Assembly (NCBI RefSeq): GCF_018873765.1
Contig: NC_057926.1
Span: 56,495,378-56,559,377 of the forward strand
DNA: 64,000 nucleotides
Direction of reading: 5' to 3'
DNA from: Telopea speciosissima
Taxonomy: Eukaryota > Streptophyta > Magnoliopsida > Proteales > Proteaceae
Shown: positions 34,114 to 44,497 of the stretch, one piece after another
Numbering within the stretch: position 1 is the first letter of the stretch
How the letters are laid out: each line of letters begins with the position of its first letter
The notes under the pieces: generated by a model
The model's database searches: none
What the model was told of the DNA's origin: nothing
What the model saw: only the letters and a program-made list of their open reading frames with translations
Program-made: the position numbers and the translations under genes

Positions 34114-35393
34114 TGATGCAGCTCCAAGAAGGAAGAAGAAGAAGAAGAAACCCTGAACTTAGGGTTTGAATAAGGAGCCGTAGCCTAGGAGTTATATTTT
34201 CATACTTAGTTTATTTTTATGTTTTTTAGATTGAACCGGGTTGAAATTGGTTGCATCCAATTGGTTCAATGGGTCCAATGGGTTTAATTTAAGTGAAGAG
34301 CTCCTATTGGCTAATAGGTTCTTATATCCTATTGGCTAATGGGGAATCTTCTTTTAAATTAATTGTTTAAGTTAGAGTCTTTTAATTTAAGTTAAGTAGG
34401 GGTAGTTAGGACATTTTAAGTTTTAAATTAGTCCAATTAGATTTAAACCTCTCCCTTCCACGATTTTGTGAAGGAGAGGCCTTTAAGTTGTAATAGGATT
34501 TGGCCTTAGGCTTTTATTATAAATAAGAATATCGTGGGAGGCCCCCCCACAATAGATTTGAATTAAAAACACTGATTTCGTGGCTGGTTACTGCTGCTGC
34601 TCCTTGCTCTCAAGAGTTTATGCATCCTTGTGGTTCTATCAAGGTGGAAGGGTGGGTGGAATCCTGCGACTCTTTACGCCGGGACGGCTGGGAGGATTTT
34701 TCTTCGAAGGTGGCTTCATCCTTCAACCATTCAAACTGCTGTTAGAGGATTCGAGAGTGAGTTTGAATTTATTATTTTCTGTTTATCCTTTCTTCCCTTC
34801 CCCAATCAATTCCTTTTCTCTTCTGTCCTATTTTCATAAACCCTAGAAGACTCTAAACTCTGATTCAGATCTGCTCCTCCATTGGAATCTGATCAGATTT
34901 GGACCATAACTTCCCCTCATCACCATCTCCACTCGACCCTAGCTGCTGCCCATTCTGTCCATCCAAACCCTAAGATCCCTCTTCTCCATTGACCCTAAAA
35001 ACCCTAATTTTCTGCTGGGACACATTCAGCCATCAGAAACCTTCCATATTGCAACCGAATCTTCCCCCTAGCCCCTCTAACAGTCGACCTTAACCCCTGC
35101 CCCTAAATCCTACTTTAAACCATAATTTTAGTTGTTTTTCCTCATTACAAAACCCGAAACCCTAGCCCTAAATCTGCAGAATTTTGAAACCTAACCAAAT
35201 CCAGATATTTTTATATCATAATGACCCTCTAAACCTGCAGATTAAAACCCTATAAACCCCATTCCCAAATTCTCATCCTAAACCCTAATTTTGCCCTAAA
35301 ACAGCCCCTACTGAGCCCTAAACAGCAGGCTTACCCGAAGCTTGGTTCTACTTGGTTCCTAGTGGGATTAATTCCTATTCTAGGACTACATTA
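34114..35393 (+). repeat. 5' LTR
   Basis: 1280 bp, TG...TA ends. A TATA-like TATAAATA lies at 34518-34525, suited to start transcription towards the interior. Runs of CCCTAA/CCCTAAA words occur in the 3' third. Confidence 0.92.
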
Positions 35394-35409
35394 TTTTGGT
35401 ATCAGAGCC

Positions 35410-37019
35410 ATGGACGAACATGGCAACCCGGTGCTGCCACAACCAGCCGACCCTATGGCAACCATGTTAGAGATGTTCCGCAAGTTTACAGCAGATCAGA
35501 AGGCTACAAGTGATGCAATCATGACTAGATTGCAACACTTGGAAGGACAGAGAATCCCTCCTGATAGGGACAGCAACTTGCCCATAGAAGAGGACAGGTA
35601 CCAACCCCATTCTGTGATACAGAGGCTGCCTGACGGAGATGGGAGCCCTAGAGATGATTACAGGGGTTATAGAGATGGACACTTAGGTAATAGGGACAGA
35701 TTCAGGACTGACCGAGATGACAGGAATGATAGAGATTATTATGGAGATCGTCGGGACAGACCTAGATATGCCCGTGAACCTTTTCGGGAACACAGAGATC
35801 ACCACCGAGGCTACAGAGACAGAGATAGAGAAGACCGGGACAGAGACAGAGGTCGGCAGCCTACTTTTGAGGAGTATATGAGGTCCTACTTCACTGGAGA
35901 CCAGGGTACTAATCGACGACATACAGGAAACCAAAAGGTGAAGCTTGAGCTGAAAGAATTCGATGGTAACTCCGACCCCCAGGTGTTTTATGATTGGCTT
36001 GCTGCAATAGAAGACTATTTCGACTGGTATGATCTATCTGAAGAAGGGAAAATGAAGTTAGTCCGTGCTAAGCTTATCGGACCTGCACGTGAGTGGTGGA
36101 GAACTGCTGAAAGAGAGATGGACTTTAATGGTACTGCACCCCGCACTTGGGAAGACATGAAATATGACCTGAGCAAGAAATACTTACCAAGGCACTTCAG
36201 GTCTCAGTTGCAGGATAAGTTCAACTCCCTCCGCCAGGGACCCATGACTGTAACTGAGTACATGAGGCAATTCGATGCTCTTTCTTCTCGCACTGGCATT
36301 AGGGAGGAAGGCATCCAAATGCTTTCCAGGTTCAGATTGGGTCTATCAAGTGAGATCAACAGGACAATTGGAGTGGTTGACGTGGTAGATGTTCGCGATT
36401 GTTTTGAGAAGGCCTTGAAGGCAGAGGAGTTACTAGCTTCATGTAAACAGCCGGGTTCTACTTCCAAGCCGGCCTACATCAACAATAGCACCTCCAAACA
36501 AGGTTCCTCTACAGGCAACACCCTCGCCCTGCTGTTCCCCCACGTGTGGATGACAAGGGCAAGGCTCCTACGGGCCGAAATGACCCCTTCACTTGTTACT
36601 ACTGTCAAGACAAAGGGCACATTGCTAGGGACTGCCCACATAAGAAGAAGCCCATCAACGTGGCTGAAAAGGAAGAAGTTCAAGGTGAAGACGACGACCA
36701 AGGCGCAAATTGTATTCACCCACTCCCTCCTGATGATGAATATGATGTGGCTAATTATCTTGATGATGATGAGTTACGAGGTGTTCATGTGGTATGTCAA
36801 AAGGCTGCTGTCCAGCCAGCATGGCAACCTTCTTCATCCTCCAAAGAGCTGCTGTCCGCATATAAGACTGCACCATCCGCTGAAGATGAACTCAAGCAAC
36901 TCGATCCTGATTTGGAAGACCATTCTGTGATCTCCAGCCATTCATCGGGGATGAATGCTTTCAAGATGGGGAGAGTTGATGCAGCTCCAAGAAGGAAGAA
37001 GAAGAAGAAGAAACCCTGA
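35410..37019 (+). pseudogene. Retrotransposon gag polyprotein, frameshifted
   Basis: The ATG directly follows the primer binding site. Residues about 1-170 are rich in Arg-Asp repeats, and residues about 183-342 form a Retrotrans_gag domain (FDGNSDPQVFYDWL, then PAREWW, FRSQLQDKFNSLRQG, MLSRFRLGLSSEI). This frame ends at 36930. The CCHC zinc knuckle (C-x2-C-x4-H-x4-C, 36594-36635) and the acidic tail lie in another frame ending at 37019, inside the 3' LTR, so a one-base shift separates the two parts near 36530. The packaged product, if made, would be truncated. Confidence 0.85.
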
Positions 37020-38256
37020 ACTTAGGGTTTGAATAAGGAGCCGTAGCCTAGGAGTTATATTTTCATACTTAGTTTATTTTTATGTTTTTTAGATTGAACC
37101 GGGTTGAAATTGGTTGCATCCAATTGGTTCAATGGGTCCAATGGGTTTAATTTAAGTGAAGAGCTCCTATTGGCTAATAGGTTCTTATATCCTATTGGCT
37201 AATGGGGAATCTTCTTTTAAATTAATTGTTTAAGTTAGAGTCTTTTAATTTAAGTTAAGTAGGGGTAGTTAGGACATTTTAAGTTTTAAATTAGTCCAAT
37301 TAGATTTAAACCTCTCCCTTCCACGATTTTGTGAAGGAGAGGCCTTTAAGTTGTAATAGGATTTGGCCTTAGGCTTTTATTATAAATAAGAATATTGTGG
37401 GAGGCCACCCCACAATAGATTTGAATTAAAAACACTGATTTCGTGGCTGGTTACTGCTGCTGCTCCTTGCTCTCAAGAGTTTATGCATCCTTGTGGTTCT
37501 ATCAAGGTGGAAGGGTGGGTGGAATCCTGCGACTCTTTACGCCGGGACGGCTGGGAGGATTTTTCTTCGAAGGTGGCTTCATCCTTCAACCATTCAAACT
37601 GCTGTTAGAGGATTCGAGAGTGAGTTTGAATTTAGTATTTTCTGTTTATCCTTTCTTCCCTTCCCCAATCAATTCCTTTTCTCTTCTGTCCTATTTTCAT
37701 AAACCCTAGAAGACTCTAAACTCTGATTCAGATCTGCTCCTCCATTGGAATCTGATCAGATTTGGACCATAACTTCCCCTCATCACCATCTCCACTCGAC
37801 CCTAGCTGCTGCCCATTCTGTCCATCCAAACCCTAAGATCCCTCTTCTCCATTGACCCTAAAAACCCTAATTTTCTGCTGGGACACATTCAGCCATCAGA
37901 AACCTTCCATATTGCAACCGAATCTTCCCCCTAGCCCCTCTAACAGTCGACCTTAACCCCTGCCCCTAAATCCTACTTTAAACCATAATTTTAGTTGTTT
38001 TTCCTCATTACAAAACCCGAAACCCTAACCCTAAATCTGCAGAATTTTGAAACCTAACCAAATCCAGATATTTTTATATCATAATGACCCTCTAAACCTG
38101 CAGATTAAAACCCTATAAACCCCATTCCCAAATTCTCATCCTAAACCCTAATTTTGCCCTAAAACAGCCCCTACTGAGCCCTAAACAGCAGGCTTACCCG
38201 AAGCTTGGTTCTACTTGGTTCCTAGTGGGATTAATTCCTATTCTAGGACTACATTA
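36977..38256 (+). repeat. 3' LTR
   Basis: 1280 bp, nearly identical to the 5' LTR. The end of the gag tail frame runs into its first 43 bases. Confidence 0.92.
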
Positions 38257-38384
38257 CAGGGTCAATCAGGGCCAACCCAACCCTGCCCGACCCAATCAGG
38301 GTCAAACAGGGCCGGGTTGGGTTACATAATAAGTGATTGGTGAAGGAAAGAAGCAAAAATAATGTGTATGGACTTTGGAATGCA

Positions 38385-39804
38385 CCATAGTTAGTAAGTT
38401 CGGGAACGGATACGTACAGCAATCAAATGGGTTGTACGATAATAATGCTTTTCAAAAATCCGGCGCAATAAAACGCATACGGCAATGATACGGTACGTGT
38501 TTAATACGGTTGCTCTGTAAGAATCCAGGAGCAAAAATACGGGCATATAGTCACTACGCAACAAGAATGTACACCTAATAAACACAATAACAGCATTTAT
38601 TAATGTGCCTAAATATATAGTTTGATTGGTTACCAAGCCTAGATTGGCTTCATTCTTCATTGTAGAGCTTAGAATGACCAATCAAAAGGGATGATAGAAA
38701 GGAATTAGATAGACTACCACATTACAATCTTAATGAATATTGATCATATCCCTCTTAAAGTCCAATAATAATAGCTGAAATGAAAGAATAACCAAACTTT
38801 GGTTTCTATATTAACCCATATATATGATATACTGTTTCTAAATTGAATTTCCATAATCATTACGTTGTAACAAGTTTAACAATAGGTTTGAAACTTGGAT
38901 GCTTGTTAAGTGTTAACATCCACTAGTCACAATTCACAATTGACAGCAAAGAGGGATATAGGCATGTTAATTGTAATTAGGATCCACTTTGCAACTGCAC
39001 TACATGTATGAGATCCCCATTGCCTGTAGAAGACATATAATTATGACCCCAAGATGGGCTACTACTTGCAGGAAATTTAAATGGCCGGACTGGAATTCAA
39101 AATTAGAGAATAATTACATTCCTCTGACTATCTTGTGGTACTAACCAATAATGGGAATGACTACAATCATTGCGATTGAAATCAATAAATCAATCAGCTT
39201 ATAGAAATTGGTGTTGGTCAACCCTAAAGATCGATAAGTTTTTTTTTTTTTTGTCTAATTCATTAGTAAAGCTCAAGTTTTCCTTCTCGATCTAATGTTC
39301 TTTATATAGACCCGTTCTTACTATCATCAGAATGACGGCAAAGAGGAGGACATCTTCAAAGTTCAAACCAGTAGCTACAAGTTCCACAGTTGATTAAAAA
39401 ATCCCAAACTCATTTTTTTTCATACCACAGTCGAATCAGGGGAGGGGAAAGGGTTTTCCCATTCAAAAATCAGGAGAAGAAGAAGTGAGAACCAAGAAAA
39501 TACCTTAAGCCGCTGCAATCGCCGGCCTGAAGAACCACAGTCGCGGACTCGCCTCCGGAAGAAGAGATGAAGAAGAAGTGAGAACGGTTTTCACTTCTCG
39601 AAGAGAGGGACGAGGGTTTGGTTACTTTGGTTGTAGATTTTAGTTTTTTTTTTTTTTTTTTAACTAAACGCATTATGTTTATAATTCACGCTTGATACAT
39701 GTATAATACGCCACCCCTTCATATTCGCATATTTATCTGATTCTTACGTTTTATACACAATACGTCAGCTTTTTTAATTACTTGTTCGGATTTACTAACT
39801 ATGG
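38385..39804. mobile_element. TIR element of uncertain class (copy B)
   Basis: Duplicate of 26818-28236 with the same CCATAGTTAGTAA inverted ends and flanks. It arrived as part of the block, not by its own transposition. Confidence 0.6.
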
Positions 39805-41374
39805 TATGCATAGGGGTGTGCCTACTTGTAACCACACAGGTTAGAAACAGAATTTTCTATAGTCATACCACACATCAATCCCGAAAGGTTAATCAACTTT
39901 TAGAATCGTGGAATGGTGGATATATAGAAGGAAATACCATTGCTATTTGTGTCACTTCTACTTAATAGAGGTGCGGCTTTATGGAGACCAGTATCTATTG
40001 AAAACAGAGCATGGAATTGAATAACAAAGATCGCTGATCCGATTCAATCGAAAGATTGATACCGCGCAACCCTATACATGCAGAGTCTTACATAAAACCT
40101 TTTGCCTAAACATTTTTTTAGGATTTTGGAAAAATTGAGTTATGCAGGAGACCAACACAAACCAAAGATTTCATTAAGTGTTAGGTCATAGGAATTTTTT
40201 TGGTATCTCATGAACTTACTGGTAGAAGCTGCTCTCTTATGGTCCATTCACATCCACATATAGTGATGAAAGAGACAAAGTACTTCATGAAAGATGTCTT
40301 TAGGAGTTTTTTTAGGTATCTCATGAACTTACAAGTAGAACTGTAGAAGCTGTTCTCTTTATAGTCCATTCACATCTTTGCATATTTAGCTGCTCCCTTT
40401 TTTTTCCCTACATAACAGGTAATAATCATGTATACCTAATAAATGTTAAGTTCTGAATCTAAAATGGAAACTATAACCTAAAACATAGTTCAGACCTTAA
40501 TTAGACAACAAAATGGATCGAAACCTTTATCGCAATCTTCGTTTGGAAATTTTGATACATAGCATTCTTTGGTTCCTGGATAATTTGCTGTTTTCTTCCC
40601 CTGAATCCAAACATATTATTCACATATATACTTGCAAACTATGCATTAGAAAAGGTTCTGAATCGGTGCCCAAGAACCATAGAATCGGTCCTCAATCCAA
40701 AAACAAAAACAAGGAATGTCTAGGATTTTTGGGGTGTGAATCGGTCATAATGGCTCGAAATTGAGATCAATCATGGCCAATTCCAATCCAAATCTGCAGC
40801 AGATCCGATTCTCGAAACCCTGAGTAGGAAATCTTTAAAGAATGATCAAAAACTTGTCGAACTGGGTACCGTAAGGTTGAAGACTAGGGTTTGGGCGACG
40901 AGTTCAAATGTAAATGACATGAAAAAGAAACTGAGTCAAGAAACTAACTAATTAATTGGGCCTTGCCTTGCATTCAAAGGTTAATCGAGTCAGGTTTCTT
41001 GTCCATGTCATTAACATGAGAAGCATCGATAATAATTGGAATTGCAGAGAGCCTGCAAACAAAGTTACGTGTAGATCAATGTAGGAGGTGGACTGAGGCT
41101 TTGTGCCAAAACCTAAATTGGATACGAATCAATCTTTTCCTTACATTTTGATAAGATCGACAGAGGTTGTATGGTTCAGGACGATAAACTACTGTGGAAC
41201 TTTAAGTTACAAACCAATGGTGTATCTGTTCTTTTGTAACTGTTGAAGTACCTTTGATGATAAATGATACAACTATGGACCATTTGATTGGGATCCATGT
41301 GGGTCCCGCATGGACCATGAGTCGCTTTTTTGTAGGTGAAACCGTGAAATAGGGTGGGTTGGGAAGTATTATTG
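39805..41374. other. Unrecognised part of segment a (copy B)
   Basis: Duplicate of 28237-29811. Several of its differences from copy A are CG where copy A has CAG or CTG. Confidence 0.5.
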
Positions 41375-41879
41375 CTTTTTGGTAGGGGTGTCAATGGGTC
41401 GGGTTGGGCCGGGCCTACCCTTAACCCTAACCCAACCCTAGGGGCCTTAACATAAACCCTAACCCAACCCAACCCTGCCAGGGCCTAAGAAACCCTAAAC
41501 CCGACCCGACCCTGCCATGGTTTCCCCTATCCCGACCCGGCCCTGTTTGACCCTGATTGGGTCGGGCAGGGTTGGGTTGGCCCTGATTGACCCTGCCTTG
41601 ACCCTGACCCTGACCCTGATTTTTATTTTTAATCAGTTTCTTCGAGACTATTTTGAGTAGAAACACAAAAAGGAAAATCACAATAAAAATTCGTGAATGC
41701 AAAATCCACAAAGGTAAAGCAAATTTCCCACACATCGAACAATTCAAGTCAAATATTGGATCACATAATTCCGGAGTGAAACTAAATACATTTTAAAAAT
41801 AAATTTTTTGAACAGAGCTAAAGAAACGAATCCCTAAAAAGAGAAGAAAAGTTTGAAATTTCAAGGTTGAAATCCTCAC

Positions 41880-42033
41880 CAGAGCAGGTTTTTCAGGATG
41901 GGCGACATCAGCGAGCAAGTAAGTAAACGTGGAAGATTCCTTCTCAAAGAGCTAACGAAACAAAAGCTTGGAGGATTCAGAGCCAGAGGAGGCACTGAAA
42001 CCCCTCACCTGCGATCTCACAAGAAATCGGTAT
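41880..42033 (-). pseudogene. Captured ETHE1-like first exon (copy B)
   Basis: Same [23 protein letters not shown] segment as in copy A, with the reading frame intact up to the GTGAGG donor. One residue in the VAHPEKP stretch region differs by a synonymous or conservative change. Confidence 0.7.
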
Positions 42034-42403
42034 GCTATATGAAAAAAAAAGCCTACTCACCCCCTTCTCTCTCTCTCTCTCTCTGAAAAACGAAGAAGCT
42101 CTGGTATTACAGAGCAGGAGATGAACAAGACAGATGGAACATCATCGAACAATACCCTCAAGGGTTGCATGTGTGGAGACTATGGGCTACCCAAAAACTG
42201 CTCTTCTCTCCTCTCCACCTTCTTGTTTTTCCCTTTTTCCATGGTGTCTCTCTTGGAAGATAAGGGTGGAGTGGTAGGAGAGAAGCTAAAGGAGAAGGTG
42301 GGAGAGGACGAGAGAGAAACACGAATTTTCCATAAACCATATTATTAGCTAATTTAAAATTGAATTATTATACAGGGATTTGTAGTAAAAGTCTAAAGAT
42401 AAG

Positions 42404-42584
42404 ATGGAGAGCTTACTGTGTGATGAGGTTCTGCAAGAAATCCTCCAACGCCTCCCTCCGTCATCCTCCTTCGCCGTCCCTCTGGTGTGCAAGTGGTGGT
42501 CGATTCAATCGACTCCAAAAATCCAGCTTCCCTGTTATTTGGATACGCACATTCAATCGACTCGATTGTCCACCGCAATTGCAG
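42404..42584 (+). pseudogene. Captured F-box-like first exon (copy B)
   Basis: MESLLCDEVLQEILQRLPPS start, then a VPLVCKWW segment and a GTATTC donor. The best preserved of the three copies. Confidence 0.5.
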
Positions 42585-43067
42585 GTATTCTCTCTTGCTC
42601 CGTTTTTCCTCGGCTAATCCTTCTTCTCTACCTGCCTTCTCCTCTTTCCCCTCTCGTTAACCTAATGCCCGATATATTATTATATACTTATAAGTACTAC
42701 AGGGCCGGGCCGGGCCAGGCCAAGCCCGACGTATTATCCCTAACCCGACCCGATCCGACCCTGCCAGGGTCAGATTAAAACTCAACCCTAACCCACCCTT
42801 CGGGCTTATAGATCAGGGTCGGGTCCGAGCCAGGCTCGGGGCGGGTTCGAGCCAGTTGGGCATTATTGACACCCCTACTTTTTGGGGGTGAAAACTCCTA
42901 CCCATTCCTAAATCCTCTTACCTCAGCTCAAACCCAACTAACCTTAAGGTCGAGCTGAGATATCTTAGACCAGGCCCAAGCCTCCGGGTTCAGACCAGCT
43001 CAACCTAGCCCTAATTGACCTTGAATTAGGTTGGACTGAGCTGGGTTTGCCCTAATTGGTCTTGATT

Positions 43068-43228
43068 AGAAATCTGTCCAGGAGTGTGGACTACACTAGC
43101 ACTACCATGAATCTATCTCTCTCCTCCCACATATGAAAAGACACTTATGCCCCGTTGTTTTAAGGAGGAGAGAGATAGACACATGGGAGTGCTAGCGTAG
43201 GCCATACTCCCGGATAGAAAACTACTTC
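43068..43228. mobile_element. MITE, copy in block B
   Basis: Duplicate of 31451-31606. Confidence 0.6.
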
Positions 43229-44067
43229 CCATAATTTAAAGTGATTTTATCAAATATTTCCTTAAGATGTGAACGTAAGATTTCATTGTGGGTCAAACTA
43301 AAAAACAAATTGATCTAAACCGCTATTAACCTAATATTGAAAAACTCGAAGTAAATCGAAATCAACTAAAAAACCAAAGTTCCTTGACGATATGGTTTTA
43401 GTCTCACTCATTCCTAGACCAAAATTGATTCAATTGGACCGTTTGACACCCCCTAATCTATTCTTTCTTAGGATTCCTACCTCTCTTCTTCTCCATTTGT
43501 CTTATGTATTTTTATTCAACCTATGGGTCCCACATCCTCCTCTCCTCGAGTCCTCCTTCTTGGTGGTTTGGCGAAGGCTTTTTAAAAAATAAAAATAAAA
43601 ATTTACCCTTGGCCCCGTACCACTAAACTGATACGGGATCAGCCAGAATCAATAGCGGTCTTTGCCAATACCAAAATGGATTGACTGGTTTGACTAATCT
43701 GATTCTGATACATTGCCCCTACTCCCTTTCTTTTGTACAATCCTATCCCTGTAAAATTCTGTGCTCACTACGCTTGCTTAAGGCCTTCGATGATCATATG
43801 GTGATGGCGATCATAACACCATGATGATTGCCATACCCCTGTAGCGCTATGATGATCGTCATAGTGGGTGACTTGTATCAGTAATGGGCCTATTGGCCGT
43901 GGACAATACCAATGTTGTACCAATCCAATCATACTAGGTGGACTATCTAATTGAGATCCATTGTGAGACCCACATGGACCAGGATCTTTATCCCCTGCAA
44001 TTCTCTATTTGGTATTTGCAATTCCTCTCGTAAAAGGTAGAAATGACCATTTTATCCCTTGCCCAAA

Positions 44068-44497
44068 CACACTACCCAGGTGAGGTCCAACCCCTCTTAT
44101 TAGAGACACTAGGGAACTCTATCGGGCAGACAACCGCAGGTGGAAAGCCTGACTATATCGAATCAAAGAACCAAAATTTAACGGAAAGTATTGCAGCTTT
44201 TTACTGTGGTGAGCGCGCGGGAGTGACTCTTAAGCTATGAAATTCAAAAATATTTCGCGGGAAAGCGATGGAATGGGTTCATCAAATAAACGCAGTATTA
44301 TATATTTTAAGGTTATAGCGACTTTGTATCCTACTCAGCTCTCAGCCTATTTTGACTTGTTCCTCTCTTCCCCCTCCGACCTCCATTTTCTCCGGCGAGC
44401 CTTCAATCCCAACGGAGCGTCCATCAGCTCACAATATTGAGAAAGGAAAAACCCGAAAAACCCATTAAAACAGAGAAGATCTACTGAGGTGGAACAA
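44068..44497 (+). promoter_or_regulatory. EXO1 upstream region
   Basis: Unique sequence between block B and the EXO1 start codon. It holds an E2F-type site (listed separately) and a CT-rich leader near 44360-44400 typical of a plant 5' UTR. No clear TATA box in the expected place. Confidence 0.6.
44253..44264 (+). promoter_or_regulatory. E2F/DP binding site candidate
   Basis: TTTCGCGGGAAA contains GCGGGAAA, the exact complement of the canonical TTTCCCGC E2F site, and is nearly palindromic. It lies 234 bp upstream of the EXO1 ATG. E2F sites are known to drive S-phase expression of plant replication and repair genes, which suits this gene. Confidence 0.7.

Larger units (their letters stand above)
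34114..38256 (+). mobile_element. Young gag-only LTR retrotransposon (TR-GAG type)
   Basis: Two 1280-bp LTRs (34114-35393 and 36977-38256) flank a 1.58-kb interior. The 5-bp target duplication CAGGG stands on both sides (34109-34113 and 38257-38261). The LTRs begin TGATGCAG and end ACATTA. TGGTATCAGAGCC at 35397-35409 is a tRNA-Met primer binding site, and a purine-rich tract (AAGATGGGGAGAG) precedes the 3' LTR. I counted about four differences between the LTRs, so insertion is recent. No protease, reverse transcriptase, RNase H or integrase is present; movement would need enzymes from another element. Confidence 0.92.
32479..38322 (-). repeat. Inverted copy of segment b (copy C), split by an LTR element
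   Basis: This reads as the reverse complement of 31633 down to 29939. It is interrupted at 34114-38256 by a retrotransposon, leaving 32479-34113 and 38262-38322. At its left it is joined to the end of segment c through 21 bp containing a second AAATGATCATTTTATC. At its right GGGTTA runs straight into ACATAATAAG, the start of block B, with a shared TA. The hAT element inside therefore lacks about its first 115 bp. Confidence 0.9.
41383..42877. mobile_element. Gene-capturing hAT element, copy B
   Basis: Same TAGGGGTGTCAAT...ATTGACACCCCTA ends and CTTTTTGG duplication (41375-41382 and 42878-42885) as copy A. It contains the ETHE1-like fragment (41880 to about 42033, minus) and the F-box-like fragment (42404-42584, plus). 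This copy retains the canonical RLP in the F-box-like motif, so it looks closest to the captured source. Confidence 0.85.
38323..44067 (+). repeat. Duplicated block, copy B (segments a-b-c)
   Basis: 5745 bp colinear with 26756-32457. It differs by scattered substitutions and small indels, for example an extra repeat of GGGTTAGGG-type words near 41440-41478 and an 18-bp insert near 41670. It ends 430 bp before EXO1. Confidence 0.9.

Noticed and set aside
35362..35409. Extension of the gag frame upstream to 35362
   Set aside because: That part lies in the 5' LTR and primer binding site; the first ATG after the primer site (35410) is the better start.
32458..38322. Independent hAT insertion in opposite orientation
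   Set aside because: The inverted copy includes 380 bp of flanking non-hAT sequence and lacks one hAT end, so it is a copy of segment b, not a new insertion.
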